From the NCBI RefSeq assembly GCF_030053895.1, contig NZ_CP125781.1:3100001-3164000 (forward strand): DNA of 64,000 nt. The letters run 5' to 3'. Under the pieces are notes generated by a model, which searched no databases, was not told where the DNA came from, and saw only the letters and a program-made list of their open reading frames with translations. This document shows positions 34,715 through 42,459 of the stretch, piece by piece. Numbering within the stretch: the stretch's first letter is position 1; the number at the start of each line of letters is the position of its first letter. Origin of the DNA: Trabulsiella odontotermitis. Lineage in GTDB: Bacteria > Pseudomonadota > Gammaproteobacteria > Enterobacterales > Enterobacteriaceae. Both the position numbers and the translations under genes were made by a program.

Positions 34715-35593
34715 ATGAGCGACGACAATTCACACAGTAGTGACACCATTAACAGCAAGAAGGGATTTTTCTCCCTGTTACTGAGCCAGCTTTTCCACGG
34801 TGAACCGAAAAACCGTGATGAGTTGCTGGCGCTGATCCGTGATTCCGGGCAGAACGACCTTATCGACGAAGATACGCGCGATATGCTCGAAGGGGTAATG
34901 GATATCGCCGACCAGCGCGTCCGCGACATCATGATCCCCCGCTCGCAAATGATTACCCTGAAACGCAACCAGACGCTGGACGAATGCCTCGATGTGATCA
35001 TCGAATCCGCCCACTCGCGCTTCCCGGTCATCAGCGAAGACAAAGATCACATTGAAGGGATTCTGATGGCCAAAGATCTGCTGCCGTTTATGCGCAGCGA
35101 TGCCGAAGCCTTCAGCATGGACAAAGTGTTACGCCCGGCGGTTGTCGTACCTGAAAGTAAGCGGGTCGACCGCATGCTCAAAGAGTTCCGTTCGCAGCGT
35201 TATCACATGGCGATCGTCATTGACGAATTTGGCGGCGTCTCGGGTCTGGTGACCATTGAAGACATCCTTGAACTGATCGTCGGTGAAATTGAAGACGAAT
35301 ACGACGAAGAAGAAGATATCGATTTTCGTCAGCTAAGCCGCCACACCTGGACGGTGCGCGCGCTGGCTTCCATTGAAGATTTCAATGACACCTTTGATAC
35401 CCATTTCAGCGATGAGGAAGTGGATACCATCGGCGGGCTGGTGATGCAGGCCTTTGGTCATCTCCCGGCGCGTGGGGAAACCATTGACATTGATGGTTAC
35501 CAGTTTAAGGTCGCCATGGCCGACAGCCGACGTATCATTCAGGTTCATGTCAAACTTCCGGACGACGCTCCACAACCGAACCTGGAAGACTAA
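34715..35593 (+). CDS. ybeX: CBS-domain protein YbeX (CorC)
   Basis: Soluble protein of the CorC/HlyC family, linked to Mg2+/Co2+ efflux and, more recently in E. coli, to ribosome assembly; its direct function is unsettled. The 292-residue chain has an N-terminal acidic region, paired CBS domains (about 65-190, MIPRSQMITL, HSRFPVISEDKDHIEGIL, VIDEFGGVSGLVTIEDILE), a strongly acidic stretch EIEDEYDEEEDID, and a C-terminal CorC_HlyC transporter-associated domain. It lies about 70 bases after ybeY and 22 bases before lnt. Confidence 0.95.
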   Translation: MSDDNSHSSDTINSKKGFFSLLLSQLFHGEPKNRDELLALIRDSGQNDLIDEDTRDMLEGVMDIADQRVRDIMIPRSQMITLKRNQTLDECLDVIIESAHSRFPVISEDKDHIEGILMAKDLLPFMRSDAEAFSMDKVLRPAVVVPESKRVDRMLKEFRSQRYHMAIVIDEFGGVSGLVTIEDILELIVGEIEDEYDEEEDIDFRQLSRHTWTVRALASIEDFNDTFDTHFSDEEVDTIGGLVMQAFGHLPARGETIDIDGYQFKVAMADSRRIIQVHVKLPDDAPQPNLED

Positions 35594-35615
35594 ATTAACA
35601 GGACGACATATTTAC

Positions 35616-37154
35616 ATGGCATTTGCCTCTCTTCTTGAACGCCAGCGCGTGCGCTTGTTGCTGGCGTTACTCTTCGGGGCCAGCGGAACGCTGGCTTTTT
35701 CTCCTTATGACTTCTGGCCCGCGGCACTGGTTTCGCTGTCTGGACTGCAGGCGCTCACCCTCAACCGCCGTCCACTGCAAAGCGCATGGATTGGCTATGC
35801 CTGGGGCATGGGGCTGTTTGGCAGCGGTGTTCACTGGGTTTACGTCAGTATCGCCCAGTTTGGCGGGATGCCCGGCCCGGTTAACGTTTTCCTCGTGGTA
35901 TTGCTGGCGGCGTATTTATCGCTCTACACCGGGCTGTTCGCGGGTATCCTCTCCCGCCTGTGGCCGCAAACCAGCTGGCTACGCGTGGCGATTGCCGCGC
36001 CGGTAGTCTGGCAGATAACCGAATTTCTGCGCGGTTGGGTGCTGACCGGTTTCCCGTGGTTGCAGTTTGGCTACAGCCAGATTGACGGCCCGCTGAAAGG
36101 GCTGGCGCCGGTGATGGGGGTGGAAGCCATTAACTTCCTGCTGATGACGGTCAGCGGCCTGCTGGCCCTCGCCATCGTTCGCCGCAGCTGGCGTCCGCTG
36201 GTGGTGGCGCTTGTCCTGTTTGCGCTCCCCTTCCCGCTGCGCTACATCCAGTGGTATCAGTTGCTGCCTGAGCGCGCCACCCAGGTGTCGCTGGTGCAGG
36301 GCAATATTCCGCAAGCGCTGAAGTGGGACGAAGACCAGCTGATTAACACGCTGAAAATTTATCTCGACGCCACGCAGAAAGTGATGGGCAAATCACAGCT
36401 GATTATCTGGCCGGAGTCCGCGATCCCGGACCTCGAAATCAATCAGCAGCGTTTGCTGAGCATGATGGATGATATGCTGCGCGCCAAAAACAGCTCGCTG
36501 ATTACCGGGATTGTCGATTCGCGTCTGAATCAGAAAAATCGCTACGACACCTACAACACCATCATCACCCTGGGCAAGGATAATCCGTACAGCTACAACT
36601 CGGCCGATCGTTACAACAAAAACCATCTGGTGCCGTTTGGTGAGTTTGTGCCGCTGGAAACGATCCTCCGCCCGCTGGCGCCGTTCTTTGATCTACCGAT
36701 GTCCTCATTCAGCCGCGGCGCGTACGTTCAGCCTCAGCTCAGCGCGCACAACCTGAAACTGACGGCGGCCATTTGCTATGAAATCATCCTTGGCGAGCAG
36801 GTGCGCGATAATTTCCGCCCGGACACCGATTTTCTGCTGACGCTCTCAAACGATGCCTGGTTTGGAAAATCCATCGGCCCGTGGCAGCATTTCCAGATGG
36901 CGCGCATGCGCGCGCTGGAGCTGGCACGTCCGCTGTTGCGCAGCACCAACAATGGCGTCACCGCCGTGATTGACCCGCGCGGCGATGTCCAGGCCATTAT
37001 CCCGCAATTTACCCGCGACGTACTGACCACTACCGTCACGCCGACGCGCGGTATGACGCCTTATGCCCGTACCGGCAACTGGCCGCTGTGGATCCTGAGC
37101 GCGTTGTTCGGCTTTGGCGCACTACTGGTCAGCCTGCGTCAGCGTCGTAAATAA
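35616..37154 (+). CDS. lnt: Apolipoprotein N-acyltransferase Lnt
   Basis: Inner-membrane enzyme adding the third acyl chain to the N-terminal cysteine of lipoproteins, required for their sorting by Lol. The 512-residue protein has about eight N-terminal and C-terminal hydrophobic spans around a nitrilase-like periplasmic domain. The catalytic residues are visible: Glu in IWPESAIPD, Lys in NKNHLVPFGEF, and Cys387 in ICYEIILGEQ. The ATG giving MAFASLLERQRVRLLL is chosen by family match; the frame is open far upstream within ybeX. It ends the ybeZYX-lnt cluster. Confidence 0.97.
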   Translation: MAFASLLERQRVRLLLALLFGASGTLAFSPYDFWPAALVSLSGLQALTLNRRPLQSAWIGYAWGMGLFGSGVHWVYVSIAQFGGMPGPVNVFLVVLLAAYLSLYTGLFAGILSRLWPQTSWLRVAIAAPVVWQITEFLRGWVLTGFPWLQFGYSQIDGPLKGLAPVMGVEAINFLLMTVSGLLALAIVRRSWRPLVVALVLFALPFPLRYIQWYQLLPERATQVSLVQGNIPQALKWDEDQLINTLKIYLDATQKVMGKSQLIIWPESAIPDLEINQQRLLSMMDDMLRAKNSSLITGIVDSRLNQKNRYDTYNTIITLGKDNPYSYNSADRYNKNHLVPFGEFVPLETILRPLAPFFDLPMSSFSRGAYVQPQLSAHNLKLTAAICYEIILGEQVRDNFRPDTDFLLTLSNDAWFGKSIGPWQHFQMARMRALELARPLLRSTNNGVTAVIDPRGDVQAIIPQFTRDVLTTTVTPTRGMTPYARTGNWPLWILSALFGFGALLVSLRQRRK

Positions 37155-37216
37155 GCCTTCTCCCCACTCCTCTCTCTTAACGGGAGAGGAGAAATCCCCC
37201 TTCCTTTTGCCATTTC

Positions 37217-37232
37217 TGGCACGTCTATTGCT
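37217..37232 (+). promoter_or_regulatory. Sigma-54 promoter upstream of gltI
   Basis: TGGCACG-TCTA-TTGCT matches the -24/-12 consensus TGGCAC-N5-TTGC at every key base, with ten bases between the GG and GC doublets. It lies about 275 bases before the gltI start. Nitrogen control of glutamate/aspartate uptake by NtrC and RpoN is consistent with this. Confidence 0.75.
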
Positions 37233-37299
37233 TTGTTAAATCAGGAATTCCGCTTTTGGCTTATTGTGCAACCTGGTTGCACCAGCGCAGTTCAGCGGT

Positions 37300-37316
37300 A
37301 GCACCAGCCTGGTGCA
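37300..37316. promoter_or_regulatory. Candidate NtrC (GlnG) enhancer site
   Basis: AGCACC-AGCCT-GGTGCA matches the NtrC consensus TGCACC-N5-GGTGCA at 11 of 12 bases. A second dyad GTGCAAC-CTG-GTTGCAC lies at 37266-37282, 34 bases away. Both sit downstream of the sigma-54 promoter, inside the gltI leader. The 353-base lnt-gltI gap holds these control sites and no gene. Confidence 0.65.
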
Positions 37317-37446
37317 ATCGGCGATTTTTGCTTCAGAATGGTGCGGTGCGCCTCGCAAAAATAAACAAAAAAGCATCATTATCTTTACAATAAGCCAAAC
37401 TAAATGCTAACAAACAGGCATAACACTGCACATTTAAGCGGCAGAC

Positions 37447-37462
37447 CATAACAACATCACAA
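37447..37462 (+). promoter_or_regulatory. C/A-rich GcvB-type target in the gltI leader
   Basis: CATAACAACATCACAA lies 61 to 46 bases before the gltI start. In Salmonella a C/A-rich element at about this position enhances gltI translation and is bound by the GU-rich R1 region of GcvB sRNA. The composition and position agree; GcvB itself lies outside the window. Confidence 0.6.
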
Positions 37463-37507
37463 TGGGTATCAATAGCGTCTCTGGCGCTGACGATAAAGGA
37501 GTTGGAT

Positions 37508-38413
37508 ATGCAATTACGTAAACTGACCACAGCAATGCTGGCACTGGGCCTGACTGCCGGTCTGGCTCATGCAGAAGACGCACCTGCTGCGGGCAGCACC
37601 CTGGACAAAATCGCTAAAAACGGCGTAATTGTCGTCGGGCACCGTGAATCTTCCGTTCCATTCTCTTACTACGACAACCAGCAAAAAGTGGTGGGTTACG
37701 CGCAGGATTACTCCAACGCCATCGTTGACGCGGTTAAAAAACAGCTCAATAAACCTGACCTGCAGGTGAAACTCATCCCTATCACCTCTCAGAACCGTAT
37801 CCCGTTGTTACAGAACGGCACGTTTGACTTCGAGTGTGGTTCCACGACCAACAACCTGGAACGTCAGAAGCAGGCTGCGTTCTCTAATACTTTCTTCGTC
37901 GTCGGCACCCGTCTGCTGGTGAAGAAAGGCGGTCCGATCAAAGACTTCTCGGATCTGAAAGGCAAAACGGTGGTTGTGACCTCCGGTACCACCTCTGAAA
38001 TTCTGCTGCACAAACTGAACGATGAGAAAAAAATGAATATGCGCATCATCAGCGCTAAAGATCACGGTGACTCCTTCCGTACGCTGGAAAGTGGTCGCGC
38101 GGTGGCATTTATGATGGATGACGCGCTGCTAGCCGGCGAACGTGCAAAAGCGAAGAAACCGGACAACTGGGAAATCGTCGGCACGCCGCAGTCCAAAGAA
38201 GCTTACGGCTGCATGCTGCGTAAAGACGACGTCGCTTTCAAAAAGCTGATGGATGACACCATCGCTAAGGCCCAGACCTCGGGTGAAGCCGCGAAGTGGT
38301 TTGAAAAGTGGTTCAAAAACCCCATCCCACCGAAAAACCTGAACATGAACTTTGAATTGTCGGACGACATGAAAGCGCTGTTCAAATCACCAAATGACAA
38401 GGCTCTTAACTAA
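37508..38413 (+). CDS. gltI: Glutamate/aspartate ABC transporter periplasmic binding protein GltI
   Basis: Periplasmic solute-binding component of the GltIJKL importer. The 301-residue product begins with a Sec signal peptide (MQLRKLTTAMLALGLTAGLA, cleavage after AHA) and has the class 3 solute-binding fold with GVIVVGHRESSVPFSYYD and the ligand-site segment CGSTTNN. I chose the ATG preceded by AAAGGAG; a TTG two codons earlier is less likely. It is separated from gltJ by the SroC terminator, so the binding protein is made in excess over the permease. Confidence 0.97.
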   Translation: MQLRKLTTAMLALGLTAGLAHAEDAPAAGSTLDKIAKNGVIVVGHRESSVPFSYYDNQQKVVGYAQDYSNAIVDAVKKQLNKPDLQVKLIPITSQNRIPLLQNGTFDFECGSTTNNLERQKQAAFSNTFFVVGTRLLVKKGGPIKDFSDLKGKTVVVTSGTTSEILLHKLNDEKKMNMRIISAKDHGDSFRTLESGRAVAFMMDDALLAGERAKAKKPDNWEIVGTPQSKEAYGCMLRKDDVAFKKLMDDTIAKAQTSGEAAKWFEKWFKNPIPPKNLNMNFELSDDMKALFKSPNDKALN

Positions 38414-38556
38414 TTAGAACTACAGGGGCGGGATCTCCTGCCCTCTCGATTGTCGGGAAGCATGGACAGACTATACGTTGAGCGGTCGTTCCCCACTCAG
38501 CGCGAAAAATGAGCTTCTCACCAATCTTCGAGGGTAGCGCTGCTACCCTTTTTTTT
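38396..38556 (+). ncRNA. sroC: SroC small RNA (3'-derived from the gltI-gltJ region)
   Basis: The gltI-gltJ spacer ends in a strong intrinsic terminator, GGGTAGC-GCTGCTACCC plus eight T, exactly where SroC ends in E. coli and Salmonella. SroC is processed from the glt mRNA and acts as a sponge for GcvB, relieving GcvB repression of amino-acid transporters. The 3' end is well supported; the 5' end given assumes the usual length of about 160 bases and is approximate. Confidence 0.65.
38531..38556 (+). terminator. Terminator between gltI and gltJ (SroC 3' end)
   Basis: GGGTAGC and GCTACCC pair tightly and are followed by TTTTTTTT. It attenuates gltJKL and defines the SroC 3' end. Confidence 0.85.
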
Positions 38557-38569
38557 CTGGAGTCGATTT

Positions 38570-39310
38570 ATGTCAATAGACTGGAACTGGGGCATCTTCC
38601 TGCAACAAGCCCCGTTCGGCAACACCACCTATCTGGGCTGGCTGTGGAGTGGCTTTCAGGTTACCGTCGCCCTGTCGGTTTCCGCCTGGATTATCGCTTT
38701 CCTCGTAGGCTCTCTTTTTGGCATTCTGCGTACCGTCCCCAACCGTTTTCTCTCCGGTATCGGCACGCTGTATGTTGAGCTTTTCCGTAACGTTCCGCTG
38801 ATTGTGCAGTTTTTTACCTGGTATCTGGTGGTACCGGAGCTATTGCCGGAAAACCTCGGCATGTGGTTTAAAGCCGAGCTGGATCCGAACATTCAGTTCT
38901 TCCTCTCTTCACTGTTCTGCCTGGGGCTGTTTACCGCCGCCCGCGTGTGTGAACAGGTGCGCGCCGCGATTCAGTCGCTGCCGCGCGGGCAAAAAAATGC
39001 CGGGCTGGCGATGGGGCTGACCCTGCCGCAAACCTACCGTTATGTGCTGTTGCCAAACGCCTATCGCGTGATTGTGCCGCCCATGACGTCCGAGATGATG
39101 AATCTGGTGAAGAACTCCGCCATCGCCTCAACGATTGGTCTGGTGGATATGGCGGCGCAGGCGGGCAAATTGCTGGACTACTCCGCGCACGCCTGGGAGT
39201 CATTTACCGCCATTACGCTGGCCTATGTACTCATTAACACTGTGATTATGCTGGTGATGAATCTGGTTGAACGTAAAGTTCGCCTGCCTGGCAATCTGGG
39301 AGGCAAATAA
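38570..39310 (+). CDS. gltJ: Glutamate/aspartate ABC transporter permease GltJ
   Basis: Inner-membrane permease of the GltIJKL importer, HisM/HisQ family. The 246-residue product has about five hydrophobic spans and the EAA-type cytoplasmic loop (AIQSLPRGQKNAGLAMGLTLPQTYRYVLLP) that contacts the ATPase. A CTGGAG ribosome binding site precedes the ATG. It overlaps gltK by one base (TAATG). Confidence 0.96.
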   Translation: MSIDWNWGIFLQQAPFGNTTYLGWLWSGFQVTVALSVSAWIIAFLVGSLFGILRTVPNRFLSGIGTLYVELFRNVPLIVQFFTWYLVVPELLPENLGMWFKAELDPNIQFFLSSLFCLGLFTAARVCEQVRAAIQSLPRGQKNAGLAMGLTLPQTYRYVLLPNAYRVIVPPMTSEMMNLVKNSAIASTIGLVDMAAQAGKLLDYSAHAWESFTAITLAYVLINTVIMLVMNLVERKVRLPGNLGGK

Positions 39311-39984
39311 TGTACGAGTTTGACTGGAGTTCCATTGTTCCCTCTTTGCCGTACCTGCTGGCAGGGCTGGTGATCACCCTGAAAATCACCGTGACTGCGG
39401 TGATCATCGGTATCGTCTGGGGCACGCTGCTGGCGGTTATGCGACTGTCGAGCTTCCTGCCGCTGGCGTGGTTTGCCAAAGCGTACGTTAACATATTCCG
39501 CTCCGTACCTCTGGTGATGGTACTGCTGTGGTTTTACCTGATTGTGCCGGGTTTCCTGCAAAACGTGCTCGGCCTGTCGCCGAAAACCGATATCCGCCTG
39601 ATTTCCGCAATGGTGGCGTTTTCGATGTTCGAAGCCGCTTACTACTCTGAAATCATCCGTGCGGGGATCCAGAGCATCTCCCGCGGGCAGTCGAGCGCGG
39701 CGCTGGCGCTGGGGATGACCCACTGGCAGTCAATGAAGCTCATTATTCTGCCGCAGGCGTTCCGCGCGATGGTGCCGCTACTGCTCACGCAGGGCATCGT
39801 CCTGTTCCAGGATACCTCACTGGTTTATGTATTGAGCCTGGCGGACTTTTTCCGTACCGCCTCCACCATTGGCGAACGTGACGGCACACAGGTCGAAATG
39901 ATCCTCTTTGCAGGCGTCGTGTACTTTGCCATTAGTTTAAGCGCATCGCTGTTGGTCAGCTGGTTGAAGAAAAGGACAGTGTAA
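39310..39984 (+). CDS. gltK: Glutamate/aspartate ABC transporter permease GltK
   Basis: Second permease subunit, pairing with GltJ. The 224-residue product has about five hydrophobic spans and the EAA loop IQSISRGQSSAALALGMTHWQSMKLIILP. One-base overlaps with gltJ and gltL (TAATG both times) show a translationally coupled series. Confidence 0.96.
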   Translation: MYEFDWSSIVPSLPYLLAGLVITLKITVTAVIIGIVWGTLLAVMRLSSFLPLAWFAKAYVNIFRSVPLVMVLLWFYLIVPGFLQNVLGLSPKTDIRLISAMVAFSMFEAAYYSEIIRAGIQSISRGQSSAALALGMTHWQSMKLIILPQAFRAMVPLLLTQGIVLFQDTSLVYVLSLADFFRTASTIGERDGTQVEMILFAGVVYFAISLSASLLVSWLKKRTV

Positions 39985-40709
39985 TGATTACCCTGAAAAA
40001 TGTTTCTAAATGGTATGGTCACTTTCAGGTGCTGACCGACTGCTCCACGGAAGTCAAAAAAGGTGAAGTGGTGGTAGTTTGCGGGCCTTCCGGCTCCGGG
40101 AAATCAACCCTGATTAAAACCGTCAACGGTCTCGAGCCGGTGCAGAAAGGTGAAATCGTCGTCAACGGCACCAAAGTGAATGACAAGAAAACCAACCTGG
40201 CGGATCTGCGTTCCCATGTCGGGATGGTTTTTCAGCACTTCGAGCTGTTCCCGCACCTGTCGATCATTGAAAACCTGACGCTGGCGCAGGTAAAAGTGTT
40301 GAAACGCAACAAAGCCTCGGCTCGTGAGAAAGGGCTGAAACTGCTGGAGCGCGTGGGCCTGTCGGCGCATGCGAATAAATATCCGGCACAGCTTTCGGGC
40401 GGTCAGCAGCAGCGTGTGGCGATTGCCCGTGCGCTGTGCATGGATCCGGTCGCCATGCTGTTTGACGAACCGACCTCCGCACTCGACCCGGAAATGATCA
40501 ACGAAGTGCTGGACGTTATGGTCGAGCTGGCACAGGAAGGGATGACGATGATGGTGGTCACGCACGAAATGGGCTTCGCCCGTAAAGTGGCAAACCGCGT
40601 CATCTTTATGGATGAAGGCAAGATCGTGGAAGACTCCGAAAAAGAAGCCTTCTTCGCTAATCCAAAATCTGATCGCGCGAAAGACTTCCTCGCCAAAATC
40701 CTGCACTAA
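39984..40709 (+). CDS. gltL: Glutamate/aspartate ABC transporter ATP-binding protein GltL
   Basis: ATPase subunit energising GltIJKL. The 241-residue protein has Walker A GPSGSGKST (about residues 35-43), the Q-loop FQHFELFPH, signature LSGGQQQR, Walker B VAMLFDEPTSALDPE and the switch His in VTHEMGFA. A GGCGCGCAC/GTGCGCGCC stem follows the stop at 40721-40746 without a clear T tract. Confidence 0.97.
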   Translation: MITLKNVSKWYGHFQVLTDCSTEVKKGEVVVVCGPSGSGKSTLIKTVNGLEPVQKGEIVVNGTKVNDKKTNLADLRSHVGMVFQHFELFPHLSIIENLTLAQVKVLKRNKASAREKGLKLLERVGLSAHANKYPAQLSGGQQQRVAIARALCMDPVAMLFDEPTSALDPEMINEVLDVMVELAQEGMTMMVVTHEMGFARKVANRVIFMDEGKIVEDSEKEAFFANPKSDRAKDFLAKILH

Positions 40710-40830
40710 CTAAACCTGTCGGCGCGCACCCTCCAGAGTGCGCGCCACTTCACGCTTTCCGTTCTGTTTTCTCGTCTGTCATACTTGCTGGCGTTACCCT
40801 TGTCACAAATTCCCCCTACAAGGAGCCGCT

Positions 40831-41766
40831 ATGCCACTGCCCATTATTCTTGATTGCGATCCAGGGCATGACGACGCGATCGCCATGGTGCTCGCCCTCG
40901 CCTCGCCAGAGCTTGACGTCAAAGCCATTACCTCATCCGCCGGTAACCAGACGCCCGATAAAACCCTGCGCAACGTGTTGCGGATGCTGACGCTGCTAAA
41001 ACGCCACGATATTCCGGTAGCCGGAGGTGCAGTAAAGCCGCTGATGCGTGAGTTGATTATTGCTGACAACGTGCACGGCGAAAGCGGTCTCGATGGCCCG
41101 ACGCTGCCGGAGCCAGGCTTCGCCGTGCAGAAAGGGACTGCGGTTGAGCTGATGGCGAAGGTGCTGCGCGACAGCCCGGCGCCGGTCACGATCGTGGCGA
41201 CTGGCCCGCTGACCAACGTCGCGCTGCTGTTGAACAGCCATCCTGAGCTGCATCACAACATCGCTCGCATCGTGATCATGGGCGGCGCGATGGCGCTGGG
41301 TAACTGGACACCGGCGGCGGAGTTCAATATTTTCGTCGATCCGGAAGCGGCGGAGATCGTCTTTCAGTCGGGGATCCCGGTCGTTATGGCGGGTCTTGAC
41401 GTCACGCACAAAGCACAGATCCGCCGGGAAGATATCGAGCGTTTCCGCGCCATCGGCAACGAGGTGTCGACCATTGTCGCTGAGCTGCTGGATTTCTTTA
41501 TGGAGTATCACAAGCAAGAAAAATGGGGATTCACTGGCGCGCCGCTACACGACCCGTGCACCATCGCCTGGTTGCTGAAGCCAGAGATATTCACCACGGT
41601 GGACCGCTGGGTCGGCGTTGAAACCCAGGGAAAATATACCCAGGGCATGACAGTGGTGGATTACTTCTTCCTCACCCAAAACCGCCCCAACGCCACAGTG
41701 ATTACCGATATCGACCGTCAGGCGTTTGTGGATCTGCTGGCCGAACGACTGGCATTTTACCGTTAA
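40831..41766 (+). CDS. rihA: Pyrimidine-specific ribonucleoside hydrolase RihA
   Basis: Cleaves cytidine and uridine to base and ribose for nucleoside salvage. The 311-residue protein has the Ca2+-binding N-terminus ILDCDPGHDDAIA, GGAMALGN and the catalytic-region segment AEFNIFVDPEAA typical of the inosine-uridine hydrolase family. The ATG has an AAGGAG ribosome binding site; the longer open frame upstream is not supported. It is convergent with ybeL, their stop codons overlapping by four bases. In E. coli K-12 hscC and neighbours lie between these two genes but are absent here. Confidence 0.97.
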   Translation: MPLPIILDCDPGHDDAIAMVLALASPELDVKAITSSAGNQTPDKTLRNVLRMLTLLKRHDIPVAGGAVKPLMRELIIADNVHGESGLDGPTLPEPGFAVQKGTAVELMAKVLRDSPAPVTIVATGPLTNVALLLNSHPELHHNIARIVIMGGAMALGNWTPAAEFNIFVDPEAAEIVFQSGIPVVMAGLDVTHKAQIRREDIERFRAIGNEVSTIVAELLDFFMEYHKQEKWGFTGAPLHDPCTIAWLLKPEIFTTVDRWVGVETQGKYTQGMTVVDYFFLTQNRPNATVITDIDRQAFVDLLAERLAFYR

Positions 41767-42245
41767 GGTTCGAACGGACGGCGCTGGAACTGATCATGCC
41801 CGCATTTCGGGCACAGCGGCAGCACGTCCGGGGTGTAAATCGCCAGATGGTAATGGCACTTTTCACACACCAGATTTCCGAGTCCAACGACTTCGCCGCT
41901 GTGGTAGACGCCGTGATGGTTGAGATCCTGAAACACCTCGCGCCATTCAAGCTGCGTTTTGTCGGTGATGTCCGCCAGCTCCTGCCAGAGACTCTCTTTG
42001 ATGACCCGCATAAACACGCTGTCATTAAGTTCGTCCTGGCTCTCTTCATAGCTGCGGGCGAACTCTTCAAGGTCACGGCGCACGGCACGCGTCACCTCTT
42101 CAACTTCGGTACGCGTTAACTCCCCGGTTTGACTGACCCGTTCGCGCGCATGTTCCACCAGCGCGTCGATATCGCGCTCTCCGTTGCGTAAACGCTCGGT
42201 CAGCGACGTGACCAGTTCGCGATAATATTGAGCAACCTTGTTCAT
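41763..42245 (-). CDS. ybeL: Conserved protein YbeL (DUF1451, zinc-ribbon type)
   Basis: Uncharacterised enterobacterial protein of 160 residues. The N-terminal two thirds is charged and helical, with coiled-coil-like spacing (YRELVTSLTERLRNGERDIDALVEHARERV). The C-terminus has two CxxC pairs, CEKC and CPKC, about 20 residues apart, a likely zinc ribbon. The same length and domain order occur in E. coli. No function is assigned. It is transcribed alone, opposite to leuS. Confidence 0.93.
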   Translation of the reverse strand: MNKVAQYYRELVTSLTERLRNGERDIDALVEHARERVSQTGELTRTEVEEVTRAVRRDLEEFARSYEESQDELNDSVFMRVIKESLWQELADITDKTQLEWREVFQDLNHHGVYHSGEVVGLGNLVCEKCHYHLAIYTPDVLPLCPKCGHDQFQRRPFEP

Positions 42246-42459
42246 TGTTTCGTCTCCTGGGTCGTTAACTCTCTCTAATGATAGACCTTATTTGTTCAGT
42301 GCTGTGTCAGGCGGGCCACAGACCTGGTAAATAAACGCCAGCGCTTAATGTGTGAAAGGCTGTTTTGCCGTGGACGTTTGGGCTATGCTATGCGGATCTG
42401 AAATAACACATCCATTGGCTACGTTTGTAGCTGTATTGAAAACAGGACCACTGGCTGCC

